A stretch of 47,072 bases of DNA from a virus: positions 1 to 47,072 of the IMG/VR virus record IMGVR_UViG_3300030020_000035; one strand, written 5' to 3'. The notes under the pieces were generated by a model. The model was not told the DNA's origin. It ran no database searches and saw only the letters and a list, made by a program, of their open reading frames with translations. The position numbers and the translations under genes were made by a program. Shown one piece after another: positions 1-5,866 of the stretch; the first letter of the stretch is position 1; each line of letters opens with the position of its first letter.

Positions 1-126
1 TCACCTCGCCGGTGTCGAGGTCGACGACAGCGATCGGGCGCTCGGGGAACATGCTGTCGGTGATGTTTTCCTCGGCCTTCCGCTTCGCCTCGTCGAGAGT
101 GTCAAAGTCGGGGTAGGTGTAGTGAA
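1..126. repeat. Direct terminal repeat, left copy
   Basis: These 126 bases are identical to 46933-47058. The first mismatch is at base 127 (t here, c at 47059). A reading frame on the minus strand continues through the join without interruption, which supports a circular or circularly permuted genome assembled with an overlap rather than a true long terminal repeat. Confidence 0.95.
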
Positions 127-385
127 TGTCGTGCTTGTCGTTGAAGGTGACCGCGCAGTACCGGCCCACGGGGCACCCGGCGGGGTGAACCGTCGCGCCC
201 CCGCGCCAGGGGAAGTACTCAGCCGAATCCTCGCCGGAACTGTTGTCGGTGTTACCGATCTCGATCCAGTACTGCAGGCACACTTCACGATAGGCCACCT
301 GCCTGTCGGTGAGCTTGGTGACCTCGTCCGACTGGGTGATGGTGATGCAGTCGGCGTCGTCGTTGATCTTGTAGCTGTTCGGCAT
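2..385 (-). CDS. Unknown small phage protein, first part of a three-ORF frameshift chain (cut by contig end)
   Basis: The protein begins MPNSYKINDD at ATG 385-383, eight bases after the ribosome-binding site AGGAG in an AACTAGGAG leader. Only the first 128 codons lie here; across the circular join the frame continues from 46932 down to a TGA at 46885-46883, giving 144 residues in all. It is acidic and soluble, with no signal peptide or membrane segment, and I do not recognise the family. Its final codons are GAG-GGA-GCC-TGA-GAC, the recurrent +1 frameshift signal of this region, and the +1 frame opens directly into the ORF at 46609-46884. Confidence 0.8.
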   Translation of the reverse strand, partial: MPNSYKINDDADCITITQSDEVTKLTDRQVAYREVCLQYWIEIGNTDNSSGEDSAEYFPWRGGATVHPAGCPVGRYCAVTFNDKHDIHYTYPDFDTLDEAKRKAEENITDSMFPERPIAVVDLDTGEV

Positions 386-526
386 GTCTGCGTCTCCTAG
401 TTCGCTTGTGTCCGACGGACCCTAGCAGGTCTGAAGGTCATACACTGCAAGCGCTCAAAGGTTTGAGCGCATTGGACCGGTAAGGGGCGAGCCTCGCAGC
501 GCAACTTCCGCTCCGGTCCTGGGGTT
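386..526 (-). repeat. Intergenic repeat unit A: structured element plus GAGCGCTTGC box
   Basis: This gap between two minus-strand genes holds, in transcription order, a long inverted repeat (513-519 with 474-480, CCGGTCC type) enclosing a short hairpin (493-497 with 487-491), then a near-perfect dyad GCGCTCAAA/TTTGAGCGC (451-459 with 462-470), then the box GAGCGCTTGC (456-447) and the AACTAGGAG ribosome-binding leader of the next gene. The same order of parts recurs at 1443-1556, 2383-2506 and 46259-46370. It may combine a terminator with a regulatory site; no run of U follows the hairpin. Confidence 0.6.
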
Positions 527-901
527 TCAGCCGTATGTCACCGCGCCGAGGAGCGCCACCTGGGCGATCCCGTCTGCCGTGTCCGCGTCCCAGTCGCAGC
601 CCTCGGGGTCGTTCCATAGCTCTTGGATTTCGTCACGGAAGGCGACCCCGTGCAGCGCGCGCCCATGGCTGCCGCGAGCGATCTCGACCATGGCCGCGCG
701 CACCTTCCGAACGTCGAGGCGTTTGCCTTTCTCCTCGTAGCTGTCGGTCTCGTCGTTCCACTCGTGGAGCACGGCGTACGTCTCGGCTGGCGGGCAGTCG
801 TGCTTGTACTCGCTGACCTGCGCCCAGTAGCCGGTGCCACCCTCGACAGCGGTCACGATGATGTCGGCCAGTAGTTGTGTGCGGGCTGCGGCTGTCGGCA
901 T
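527..901 (-). CDS. Unknown small phage protein
   Basis: A 124-residue protein starting MPTAAARTQL with a good ribosome-binding site (CTAGGAGA) before ATG 901-899. It has an aromatic, acidic composition with a central EKGKRLDVRKVRAA stretch and a C-terminal GIAQVALLGAV tail. No catalytic motif or membrane segment is evident. Its stop (GGC-TGA-AAC) lacks the frameshift signal of its neighbours, so it seems to be a simple single-ORF unit. Function unknown; the ribosome-binding site and lack of overlap make the gene itself secure. Confidence 0.75.
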   Translation of the reverse strand: MPTAAARTQLLADIIVTAVEGGTGYWAQVSEYKHDCPPAETYAVLHEWNDETDSYEEKGKRLDVRKVRAAMVEIARGSHGRALHGVAFRDEIQELWNDPEGCDWDADTADGIAQVALLGAVTYG

Positions 902-964
902 GATTCTCTCCTAGTTCGGATTTCCCCTCGGCAAGCGCTTCAGGGTTACTGCTCTGCATTCGAC

Positions 965-1126
965 TTACAGCCGGTGCTCGGGCACCTCCCCGATAATCGG
1001 CATCCTCACGAGGCGCTCAGACCTCGCGTACGGGCTGCTGTGCTGGCGTTCGCGCTCCTCCCGGTCCCACTCATCGAGCCGGTCTTCTTCGCGCTCGATC
1101 AGGTCGCGTAGCTGGGAGTCGGTCTT
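965..1126 (-). CDS. Charged coiled-coil ORF reached by +1 frameshift from the 1125-1442 gene
   Basis: The frame has no ATG, GTG or TTG close to a ribosome-binding site. It opens right at the stop of the upstream gene: skipping the T of TAA at 1127 gives Lys-Thr-Asp-Ser and 53 residues rich in Glu, Arg and Asp (core DLIEREEDRLDEWDREERE), probably a helix or coiled coil, ending at TAA 967-965. The coding-like composition and the shared GCC-TAA-GAC signal argue for a fusion product of 158 residues. A CTG start at 1102 is the alternative. Confidence 0.6.
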   Translation of the reverse strand, partial: KTDSQLRDLIEREEDRLDEWDREERERQHSSPYARSERLVRMPIIGEVPEHRL

Positions 1127-1137
1127 AGGCTCCCTCC
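1122..1137 (-). other. Putative programmed +1 frameshift site (GGAG-N3-GCC-TAA-GAC)
   Basis: On the minus strand the codons read GAG-GGA-GCC-TAA-GAC. A Shine-Dalgarno-like GGAG lies three bases upstream of the P-site codon GCC, which precedes a stop readable by RF2. Skipping the T of TAA opens the +1 frame (965-1126). The layout matches the known prfB frameshift design (SD, three bases, slippery codon, stop). Confidence 0.65.
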
Positions 1138-1442
1138 GGGTATGAGTAGCTGCGGAAGCTCGAGGCTTTATAGGCCTGCTCGCCCACCTCGGTGCAGTAC
1201 ACGTTGCGCTGCTCGCCCTTGATCCAGACGTTCACGCCGCGCTTGAAGACCCGCCGGACCACGTATGTGTCGCTCCAGTCGAGGTCGACGGTCACGCTGT
1301 AGCCTGCGCCGACCGGCAGCGTGACGCCGGTCTCACGTACCTGCACGCGTCCCCCGCTGATGGCGAGCATGTTCATGCGCCCGATTTGCGCGACGGTCTG
1401 CGAGGTGTCGCATGGGCGGAAGGTCTCGGTCTCGGTGCTCAT
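1125..1442 (-). CDS. Unknown beta-rich small protein, zero-frame part of a frameshift pair
   Basis: 105 residues from ATG 1442-1440, behind AACTAGGAGACG. The first five residues, MSTET, and the DNA around them match the start of the gene at 3746, suggesting shared or duplicated 5' ends. The body alternates hydrophobic residues (VQVRETGVTLPVGAGYSVTV), as in a small beta-barrel. No recognised family. It ends GAG-GGA-GCC-TAA at the proposed +1 site, so two products are expected, 105 and about 158 residues. Confidence 0.75.
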   Translation of the reverse strand: MSTETETFRPCDTSQTVAQIGRMNMLAISGGRVQVRETGVTLPVGAGYSVTVDLDWSDTYVVRRVFKRGVNVWIKGEQRNVYCTEVGEQAYKASSFRSYSYPEGA

Positions 1443-1556
1443 GGTGAATCGTCTCCTAGTTCATGCTGGGCAAGCGCTCAGCGGTTTGAGTGAAACATTG
1501 GCCAATGGGATAGTGAGTCCCTGCGCGCCGCTTCCTGCAGCCGCCTGGCCAGGCGC
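1443..1556 (-). repeat. Intergenic repeat unit C
   Basis: It lies between the stop at 1557 and the ATG at 1442. It holds a hairpin GGGA/TCCC (507-510 with 518-521 of the second kilobase, i.e. 1507-1510 and 1518-1521) inside TGGCC/GGCCA (1499-1503, 1547-1551), followed in transcription order by CTCAAACCGCTGAGCGCTTGC (box at 1479-1470) and AACTAGGAGACG. The order of parts matches the units at 386-526, 2383-2506 and 46259-46370. Confidence 0.5.
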
Positions 1557-1904
1557 TCAGTCGTCGTCGAAAATCCCCCGTCCGAGGTCTTCCTCAGCCA
1601 TGCTCGGACCTTCGCGCGATTCTTCGCACTGCCGGAAGTAGCGCGCCTCGGCCTCGGCCTCGGCCTCGTCGTCGGCCTCGTCGTCGTCGGCCTGCGCTGC
1701 TTCCAGCATCAATGTGGCGAGACGCTCGTTAGCCTCGTTCAGAGCCGCTTGCGCGCGGGTCATTACAGCGATGTCGTCGATCGTGCCGAACGTCTGGACG
1801 CCGCATAGCTCGCCCAGCTGGCTGATCTCGCGTCCAGCGGAGTGACTCCACTCGATCACTTCACTGACTAGCTGGTTTTGACGCTCAGCGGTCGAGTCCG
1901 TCTC
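1557..1904 (-). CDS. Acidic ORF reached by +1 frameshift from the 1903 gene
   Basis: The frame is open from the upstream stop: skipping the T of TGA at 1905 gives Glu-Thr-Asp-Ser and then 115 residues to a TGA at 1559-1557. The middle is a helical segment (TRAQAALNEANERLATLMLE) and the end is strongly acidic (repeated Glu, Ala and Asp, last residues GIFDDD). The only internal start is GTG 1859, which has no ribosome-binding site. Fusion to the upstream ORF would make about 274 residues. Function unknown. Confidence 0.65.
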   Translation of the reverse strand, partial: ETDSTAERQNQLVSEVIEWSHSAGREISQLGELCGVQTFGTIDDIAVMTRAQAALNEANERLATLMLEAAQADDDEADDEAEAEAEARYFRQCEESREGPSMAEEDLGRGIFDDD

Positions 1905-1915
1905 AGGCGCACCTC
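1900..1915 (-). other. Putative programmed +1 frameshift site (GAGG-N3-GCC-TGA-GAC)
   Basis: Minus-strand codons AAG-AGG-TGC-GCC-TGA-GAC. The Shine-Dalgarno-like AGAGG ends three bases before GCC. A +1 slip at GCC-TGA leads into the ORF at 1557-1904. The bases GCGCCTGAGACGGAC also occur at the site near 46609. Confidence 0.7.
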
Positions 1916-2382
1916 TTCAGCATCGATGCGACGGCCTCGGCGGGCGAGTCGCAGTAGTGCCCGGACTCCAGCTGGTCACCTTCAGGCCTCAGGTATGCCC
2001 AGTGCGACCCGCACTCGCTTAGGATCAGGCCTCGCGGTCCTGCGGACCATGCGACGATGAATGACTGCCAGCCGTCGGGCGCTCCTGCCATCGGCACGAA
2101 GCCGAGGAGGTCTCCCCCGACTGCCTTCCTGCAGAGTGTCTGCAAGCGCTGGGCGGTTGAGCCGACCTTGCAGGTAATGTCGGCCTCGCCATTCTCAGCG
2201 GGAGCCTCAAATCCCGTGAAGGTCGATCGCAGAATCGCGACGGCCTCCTCGCGCGAAATCCCTACACTCTGGGCTGCCCGTATCTGCTCCTCGCGGCTGC
2301 TCGTGTTCGCTGCGACGACGGCTGAGATCGCGCGAATCGCGCGGTTCGCGTTCCTCCGCTTTCCACTTACGTGCTCGGACAT
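1903..2382 (-). CDS. Unknown phage protein with N-terminal helical region, zero-frame part of a frameshift pair
   Basis: I take the start at ATG 2382-2380 (MSEHVSGKRR, 159 residues), eight bases after AAAGG; an upstream in-frame start at 2418 would add 12 residues. Residues 5-60 are basic and helical (IRAISAVVAANTSSREEQIR), and the C-terminal half looks like a small alpha/beta domain (IVAWSAGPRGLILSE, CGSHWAYLRPEGDQ). No family recognised. The coding sequence contains another GCAAGCGCT box (2142-2150). It ends at the +1 site AGG-TGC-GCC-TGA. Confidence 0.7.
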   Translation of the reverse strand: MSEHVSGKRRNANRAIRAISAVVAANTSSREEQIRAAQSVGISREEAVAILRSTFTGFEAPAENGEADITCKVGSTAQRLQTLCRKAVGGDLLGFVPMAGAPDGWQSFIVAWSAGPRGLILSECGSHWAYLRPEGDQLESGHYCDSPAEAVASMLKRCA

Positions 2383-2506
2383 CTGGGACGCCTTTCCGAT
2401 CGCTTGACCGCTGAGCAAGCGCTCGGCGGTTACTGCCCTGCATGGGCCGATAGGAGCGCGACTCCTCGGCGGCTGCAGCCTCGCTGCCCCGCTCGGCCTC
2501 GGCTGG
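2383..2506 (-). repeat. Intergenic repeat unit D with CGCGA-loop hairpin
   Basis: It follows the stop at 2507. A hairpin AGGAG-CGCGA-CTCCT (2452-2466) sits inside GGCCGA/TCGGCC (2445-2450, 2493-2498). Downstream in transcription order comes AACCGCCGAGCGCTTGC (box at 2424-2415). The unit at 46259-46370 has the same loop on a different stem, a compensatory change that favours a folded RNA. Confidence 0.6.
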
Positions 2507-3301
2507 TCAGGCTGCGAGGAGCGACTCCTCGGGCGCGCAGTCGGGCAGCCTCACGAAGCCGTCGTGAGCGCCCATACCGCGCGCTTTACCCTTCGCCCGC
2601 AGCCCTGCGATGACGCCTCGCCCGTCCAAGTACCGGAGGTCATGCAGGTCACCATCGACTACCTGCGCGCCCATGTACGTGAGCGGTAGCGGCTGCCCTT
2701 TCTTCACTGCGAAGACAACGGCTGCGCCAAACCCCTGCGCGAGCGCGTCTCGCACGTTCGCCTCACTCCGAGGAGTCTCAGCGAGCGAGAAGCAGAGTGA
2801 GTAATTCGCGATGCCCGCGACCTTCCGCAGACGCACTGGCCACTTAGTGTAATCGTAGAATCGGACCTCGGGAAAGGCTGCGAACACATTCGGGAAGGCC
2901 TGCCCGTCTCGCTCGACTGGGAAGGCCTCCCATGGGAGATCGGAAGTGCCATTCAGCCTCACTGCGGCTGAGAGACCGGCGCGCGCTGCCCTGCGCTCAT
3001 GCTTCGCGATCTCCCCCACGAGGTCTGCAAGGAACGTGGCTCGGTCAGCGTGAAAGCGCTCGGTGCGAGCGATGCGCGCCCGCTGAATCGCGTTCAACCC
3101 TTCCGAGTCGAGCGCAATTCCCCCGCGACCCGCCGTATTCAGACATGCTGCCCTGCACTGCTCGCTCGAGTGCGGGCACGTGTTCCGACTGCTCATGTTG
3201 GCGGGCGCCAGATGCATGATCGCCGTGAGTACTCCGAGGCCTTCCGACTTGGCCACCTTGGGATTGCTCAGAGTGAGGAGGGACCGCTTGCAGTCGGTCT
3301 C
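2507..3301 (-). CDS. Conserved Cys-containing phage protein of unknown function, reached by +1 frameshift
   Basis: The 264-residue frame opens at the upstream stop (Glu-Thr-Asp-Cys-Lys). From about residue 13 it resembles a phage protein family I know only as uncharacterised: NPKVAKSEGLGVLTAIMHLA, then CPHSSEQCRAACLNTAGRG (four cysteines, possible metal site) and VRLNGTSDLPWE. A GTG at 3256 could be an independent start but has no ribosome-binding site. Fused to the 148-residue ORF upstream, the product would be 412 residues. Composition and family likeness make this the best supported of the +1 ORFs. Confidence 0.75.
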   Translation of the reverse strand, partial: ETDCKRSLLTLSNPKVAKSEGLGVLTAIMHLAPANMSSRNTCPHSSEQCRAACLNTAGRGGIALDSEGLNAIQRARIARTERFHADRATFLADLVGEIAKHERRAARAGLSAAVRLNGTSDLPWEAFPVERDGQAFPNVFAAFPEVRFYDYTKWPVRLRKVAGIANYSLCFSLAETPRSEANVRDALAQGFGAAVVFAVKKGQPLPLTYMGAQVVDGDLHDLRYLDGRGVIAGLRAKGKARGMGAHDGFVRLPDCAPEESLLAA

Positions 3302-3312
3302 AGGCGCACTCC
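3297..3312 (-). other. Putative programmed +1 frameshift site (GGAG-N3-GCC-TGA-GAC)
   Basis: Minus-strand codons CCG-GAG-TGC-GCC-TGA-GAC, with CGGAG three bases before GCC. A +1 slip gives the long conserved ORF at 2507-3301. Confidence 0.7.
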
Positions 3313-3746
3313 GGGTCGCAGCCCGTCAGCGGGTCTGCCACGAGCCGCACGTTCACTGCTCCCTGCGCGTGCAGAAGCACGTTCTCGCGCGCCTGAGCGA
3401 GCGTAATCGGCTCGGCAATCATGACTTCCATGTCGCTGGCCACGATCTCGCTGCCGCGCTGTATGTCGAACCTGTAGCGGGTCGAGACTGCCGTCCGCTC
3501 GCGATTGCGCTCGGCGGTCTTCGTCTCCTGCCCCGGGCTGCGGCTGATCGTGCAGGTGAGCAGCTGACCACGCGTTCCCTCCTGCAGCTGAGAGGCGACC
3601 GTCAATTCGACCTGCCGCAGGTCGGCCTCGCTCATTCCCTGAGAGGCGAGCGCACTGCAGACCTGCTCGGTGAGTCTGTCGGCCAGCCCTGCGAGGTCTT
3701 CGCGATTCTCCCTCGCCCTGCGCTCAGAGTAGGTCTCGGTGCTCAT
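3300..3746 (-). CDS. Unknown phage protein, zero-frame part of a frameshift pair
   Basis: 148 residues from ATG 3746-3744 behind AACTAGGAGACGAC. The start MSTET is shared with the gene at 1442. The first half is helical and charged (ERRARENREDLAGLADRLTE). The second half includes a strand-rich segment (RYRFDIQRGSEIVASDMEV) and ends LTGCDPECA. No known domain. It is the first gene left of the divergent control region, so it is probably the first transcribed of this arm. Its stop is the +1 site into the conserved Cys-containing ORF. Confidence 0.75.
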   Translation of the reverse strand: MSTETYSERRARENREDLAGLADRLTEQVCSALASQGMSEADLRQVELTVASQLQEGTRGQLLTCTISRSPGQETKTAERNRERTAVSTRYRFDIQRGSEIVASDMEVMIAEPITLAQARENVLLHAQGAVNVRLVADPLTGCDPECA

Positions 3747-4323
3747 GTCGTCTCCTAGTTCGTTGATGTCTGGGCGATCATTGCTTCGCCCTTCCGTCCT
3801 ACAGGTGGAACCTTAGCAGCATGCATGACCGATGCAGGCCCAAGGTGCTCACGGACATGTCGGCAGCCCTCTCCCAGACCTTGAGCAGCTGCCCTGTCGC
3901 TTGGCACTCCGGGCGCCCGCTCGCGCAACTACCAGACCTGTCAAGCGCTGCCCTCTCAGGAGCGCCCGCAGCCGCTCCTCAGGCCTCTCTCACGCGCTGC
4001 CCTCGGCCTCTCTCAAGGGCTGCTCAGGAGGCCTCTCACGCGCACCTCACGATCTACTGCGAGCGCTGTGCGATTTGCCCGAATCTAAGTGCCCTCGCAT
4101 CATGAGTCGACCCGACTCACATTACATGCAATCTAAGTGGGGTTGTGTGCGATGTGGGTAGGGGTGGGGTACCCCTAAGATGCTGGCATCACTGACGCCT
4201 GCCGCCGGGTGGAAAAGGGTTCGTACGCTTCCTGAGGTACGTCCCCGAACCGCCCAAAACCCGCATTCTAGAGCCAAATCCCGCCAAATCCGCCGATTTC
4301 GGCCGTTCTCGAGAGGATCCGCC
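3747..4323. promoter_or_regulatory. Divergent control region between the left minus arm and the late operon
   Basis: I see no convincing gene in these 577 bases. Possible control signals are the dyad TGAGTCG-ACC-CGACTCA (4103-4119), flanked by the direct repeat AATCTAAGTG (4082-4091 and 4130-4139); the palindromes GGGGTACCCC (4166-4175) and GATGC-TG-GCATC (4179-4190); and a tandem GCCAAATCC pair (4273-4281, 4283-4291). The part at 3945-4065 carries imperfect repeats of GGCCTCTCTCA-type sequence. A clear -35/-10 pair is not visible. Confidence 0.5.
4103..4119. promoter_or_regulatory. Operator-like inverted repeat
   Basis: TGAGTCG and CGACTCA form a perfect 7-bp dyad around ACC. Two copies of AATCTAAGTG lie 48 bp apart on either side. 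The position between divergent operons suggests binding of a dimeric regulator; this is inference. Confidence 0.45.
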
Positions 4324-4506
4324 ATGAGACCCCGAATCGCGGCCGTTCTGCGGCGAATCGCCTTCAAAATCAGCCCTCCGAGGTCGATTTCGGTGGATGT
4401 CGGGCTGACCGGGGAGACGGTCGCACGGATCATCGAGAGCGTGCGGGCCGAACTGCTGCCGCCGGCCTGCGCGAGCGACCACGACTACCGCTCGATGCGC
4501 TCGTGA
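4324..4506 (+). CDS. Small basic protein, first gene of the late operon
   Basis: 60 residues, MRPRIAAVLRRIAFKISP at the start, from ATG 4324 behind GAGAGGATCC. The stop TGA (4504-4506) overlaps the GTG start (4503) of the next gene, a GTGA coupling also seen many times in the early operon. The N-terminus is basic and the middle (VDVGLTGETVARIIESVRAE) helical. Function unknown; it may work mainly as a coupled leader gene. Confidence 0.55.
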   Translation: MRPRIAAVLRRIAFKISPPRSISVDVGLTGETVARIIESVRAELLPPACASDHDYRSMRS

Positions 4507-4886
4507 GCGCGCCGGCCCCCATCATCGTCCATCAGGAGATCACGGCTGGCGATGACTACAAGGCTGCGGAGGGCCGCGCGCTCACCTGGCAGTCTCCCCA
4601 GTGGCCCAACCTGGCAGGTGCCTCGATCTCCCTGGTCTGGGGCTTCGACCAGGCGAACATCCTGGGCGCCTCCCCGGTGACGTGGACGACCATCCAGCCG
4701 TCGACTCCCGCGTCGACCTTGGCGACGGTCGAACTCAGCCACGAACAGACGAAGGAAGCGGCCGAAGGCTGCTTCGACTACGTGCTCCGCGCGGTGCTTG
4801 CCGACGGCGACACCTTCACGCTTGCGACTGGCCAGCTGACGATCAGCGTGGAACCGGGCCTCGCGCTCCTCGACCCGATCATCTAG
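4503..4886 (+). CDS. Small beta-rich structural-type protein
   Basis: 127 residues from GTG 4503, coupled to the gene before it. It reads as a compact beta domain (ALTWQSPQWPNLAGASISLV; DYVLRAVLADGDTFTLATGQ), similar in style to N-terminal domains of baseplate or fibre proteins such as BppU, and resembles the next protein in order and strand pattern. It probably binds or decorates the virion, since it opens the late operon ahead of terminase. The similarity is by eye only. Confidence 0.65.
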   Translation: MSAPAPIIVHQEITAGDDYKAAEGRALTWQSPQWPNLAGASISLVWGFDQANILGASPVTWTTIQPSTPASTLATVELSHEQTKEAAEGCFDYVLRAVLADGDTFTLATGQLTISVEPGLALLDPII

Positions 4887-4895
4887 GCGGCTTCC

Positions 4896-5240
4896 ATGAC
4901 TGTGCTCCAGAATGGCGTCTCCCCGGCGCCGGCCGTGCTCGAAGTGATCCGTGGCATGACGTATCGCTGCTCGTTCCGGTGGTTCGCGAACGAAGCGGAG
5001 ACGGTGGCCCTGAACCTGACGGGCGTCACGGTCACGCTGACCGTGGTGGGGCTGTTTACGCTCACGGTCGGGAACGGCCTGACGGTCAACGCCGCCGCCG
5101 GCACTTGCGCCGTGAAGATCCCGCCGGCTCTGTCCAGGGGGGTCCAGCTGGACCAGGCGCACTTCTACATCACCTTTGAAGAAAACAGCGAAGAAGTTGC
5201 CCCGCCGGTCGCCGGCACCATGACCTTCACCAATCCGTAG
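4896..5240 (+). CDS. Small beta-rich structural-type protein, likely relative of the preceding one
   Basis: 114 residues from ATG 4896. The pattern of an opening RGMTYRCSFRWF strand, a LNLTGVTVTLTVVG pair and a closing GTMTFTNP strand again fits a BppU-type beta domain. The ribosome-binding site is weak. The gene ends in TAG fused to GGAG for the next gene (TAGGAG). Probable minor virion or fibre-assembly component. Confidence 0.65.
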   Translation: MTVLQNGVSPAPAVLEVIRGMTYRCSFRWFANEAETVALNLTGVTVTLTVVGLFTLTVGNGLTVNAAAGTCAVKIPPALSRGVQLDQAHFYITFEENSEEVAPPVAGTMTFTNP

Positions 5241-5249
5241 GAGAGCCAC

Positions 5250-5849
5250 ATGACACAGCTGCTCGCCGGCTTCAACGGCACCATCAAGAAAGCACAGAAC
5301 AAAGTGCTGGCGGAAAAGATCAAATACGCGAGCCTCGGCCAGCGCAAGGCGGCGCAGACGTTCAAAGAAGCCACCACGTCGAAACTGGTGCTCACCGCTC
5401 ATGGCCTGGTCACGGGCCAGACGATCGTGTTCACGTCGCTGCCGAACGAAACGTCCGGCCTGGTCACGGGTCGCCTGTACTGGGTGACTGCGACCACGAA
5501 CGAAATCGAACTTGCCGAAAACGAAGGCGGCGCGAAACTCACTTGGACGGCGCTCGGCGCAGAAGGCTGCGTCCTGCAGCGCGTGCTCGAGTGTACCGCG
5601 ATCAAAGCGCGCATCCCGATCACGCTGGCGCAGGTCGGTGACGGCTTCGCGGAAGACGCGACCTCGTTCGCGATCGAAACAACGGGGGCGCAGACCGGCG
5701 AAAACTCCATCACCGACGTGCTGTTCTTTGAAGCGCTCACGGCCGGGGAACTGCTCGGCGGCTACTGCCTGCCATCCAAGCTGGAAGAATCCGCTGCGGC
5801 GGTGGTGACGATCCTGAGCATCAAGGCTAACAACCTAGTCGCCCCGTAG
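5250..5849 (+). CDS. Virion protein with E1-FCCH-like beta domain
   Basis: 199 residues from ATG 5250 behind TAGGAG. Residues 1-35 are helical and basic. Residues 43-100 (KLVLTAHGLVTGQTIVFTSL ... GRLYWVTATTNEIELAE) match the small beta repeat often labelled as the FCCH domain of E1 enzymes in phage virion proteins. The C-terminal part is another beta region. It sits next to the hydrolase-bearing protein and probably forms part of the same fibre or spike. No enzymatic motif. Confidence 0.7.
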   Translation: MTQLLAGFNGTIKKAQNKVLAEKIKYASLGQRKAAQTFKEATTSKLVLTAHGLVTGQTIVFTSLPNETSGLVTGRLYWVTATTNEIELAENEGGAKLTWTALGAEGCVLQRVLECTAIKARIPITLAQVGDGFAEDATSFAIETTGAQTGENSITDVLFFEALTAGELLGGYCLPSKLEESAAAVVTILSIKANNLVAP

Positions 5850-5866
5850 TCGCCTAGGAGGTCGTG

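Noticed and set aside
527-529. Stop of the 901 gene as a frameshift site
   Set aside because: GGC-TGA-AAC lacks the GGAG spacing and the GAC following the stop.
2507-2512. GCC-TGA at the end of the Cys-containing ORF as another +1 site
   Set aside because: It has GCC-TGA, but no Shine-Dalgarno-like sequence at the right distance and no GAC after it, and a repeat unit rather than an ORF follows.
3821-4161. Plus-strand ORFs in the divergent control region
   Set aside because: Repetitive Ser/Leu/Arg-rich translations, no ribosome-binding site, and overlap with dyad elements.
4485-5402. 305-codon minus-strand ORF antisense to the first late genes
   Set aside because: Composition is the typical shadow pattern, and the sense genes have ribosome-binding sites and coupled starts.
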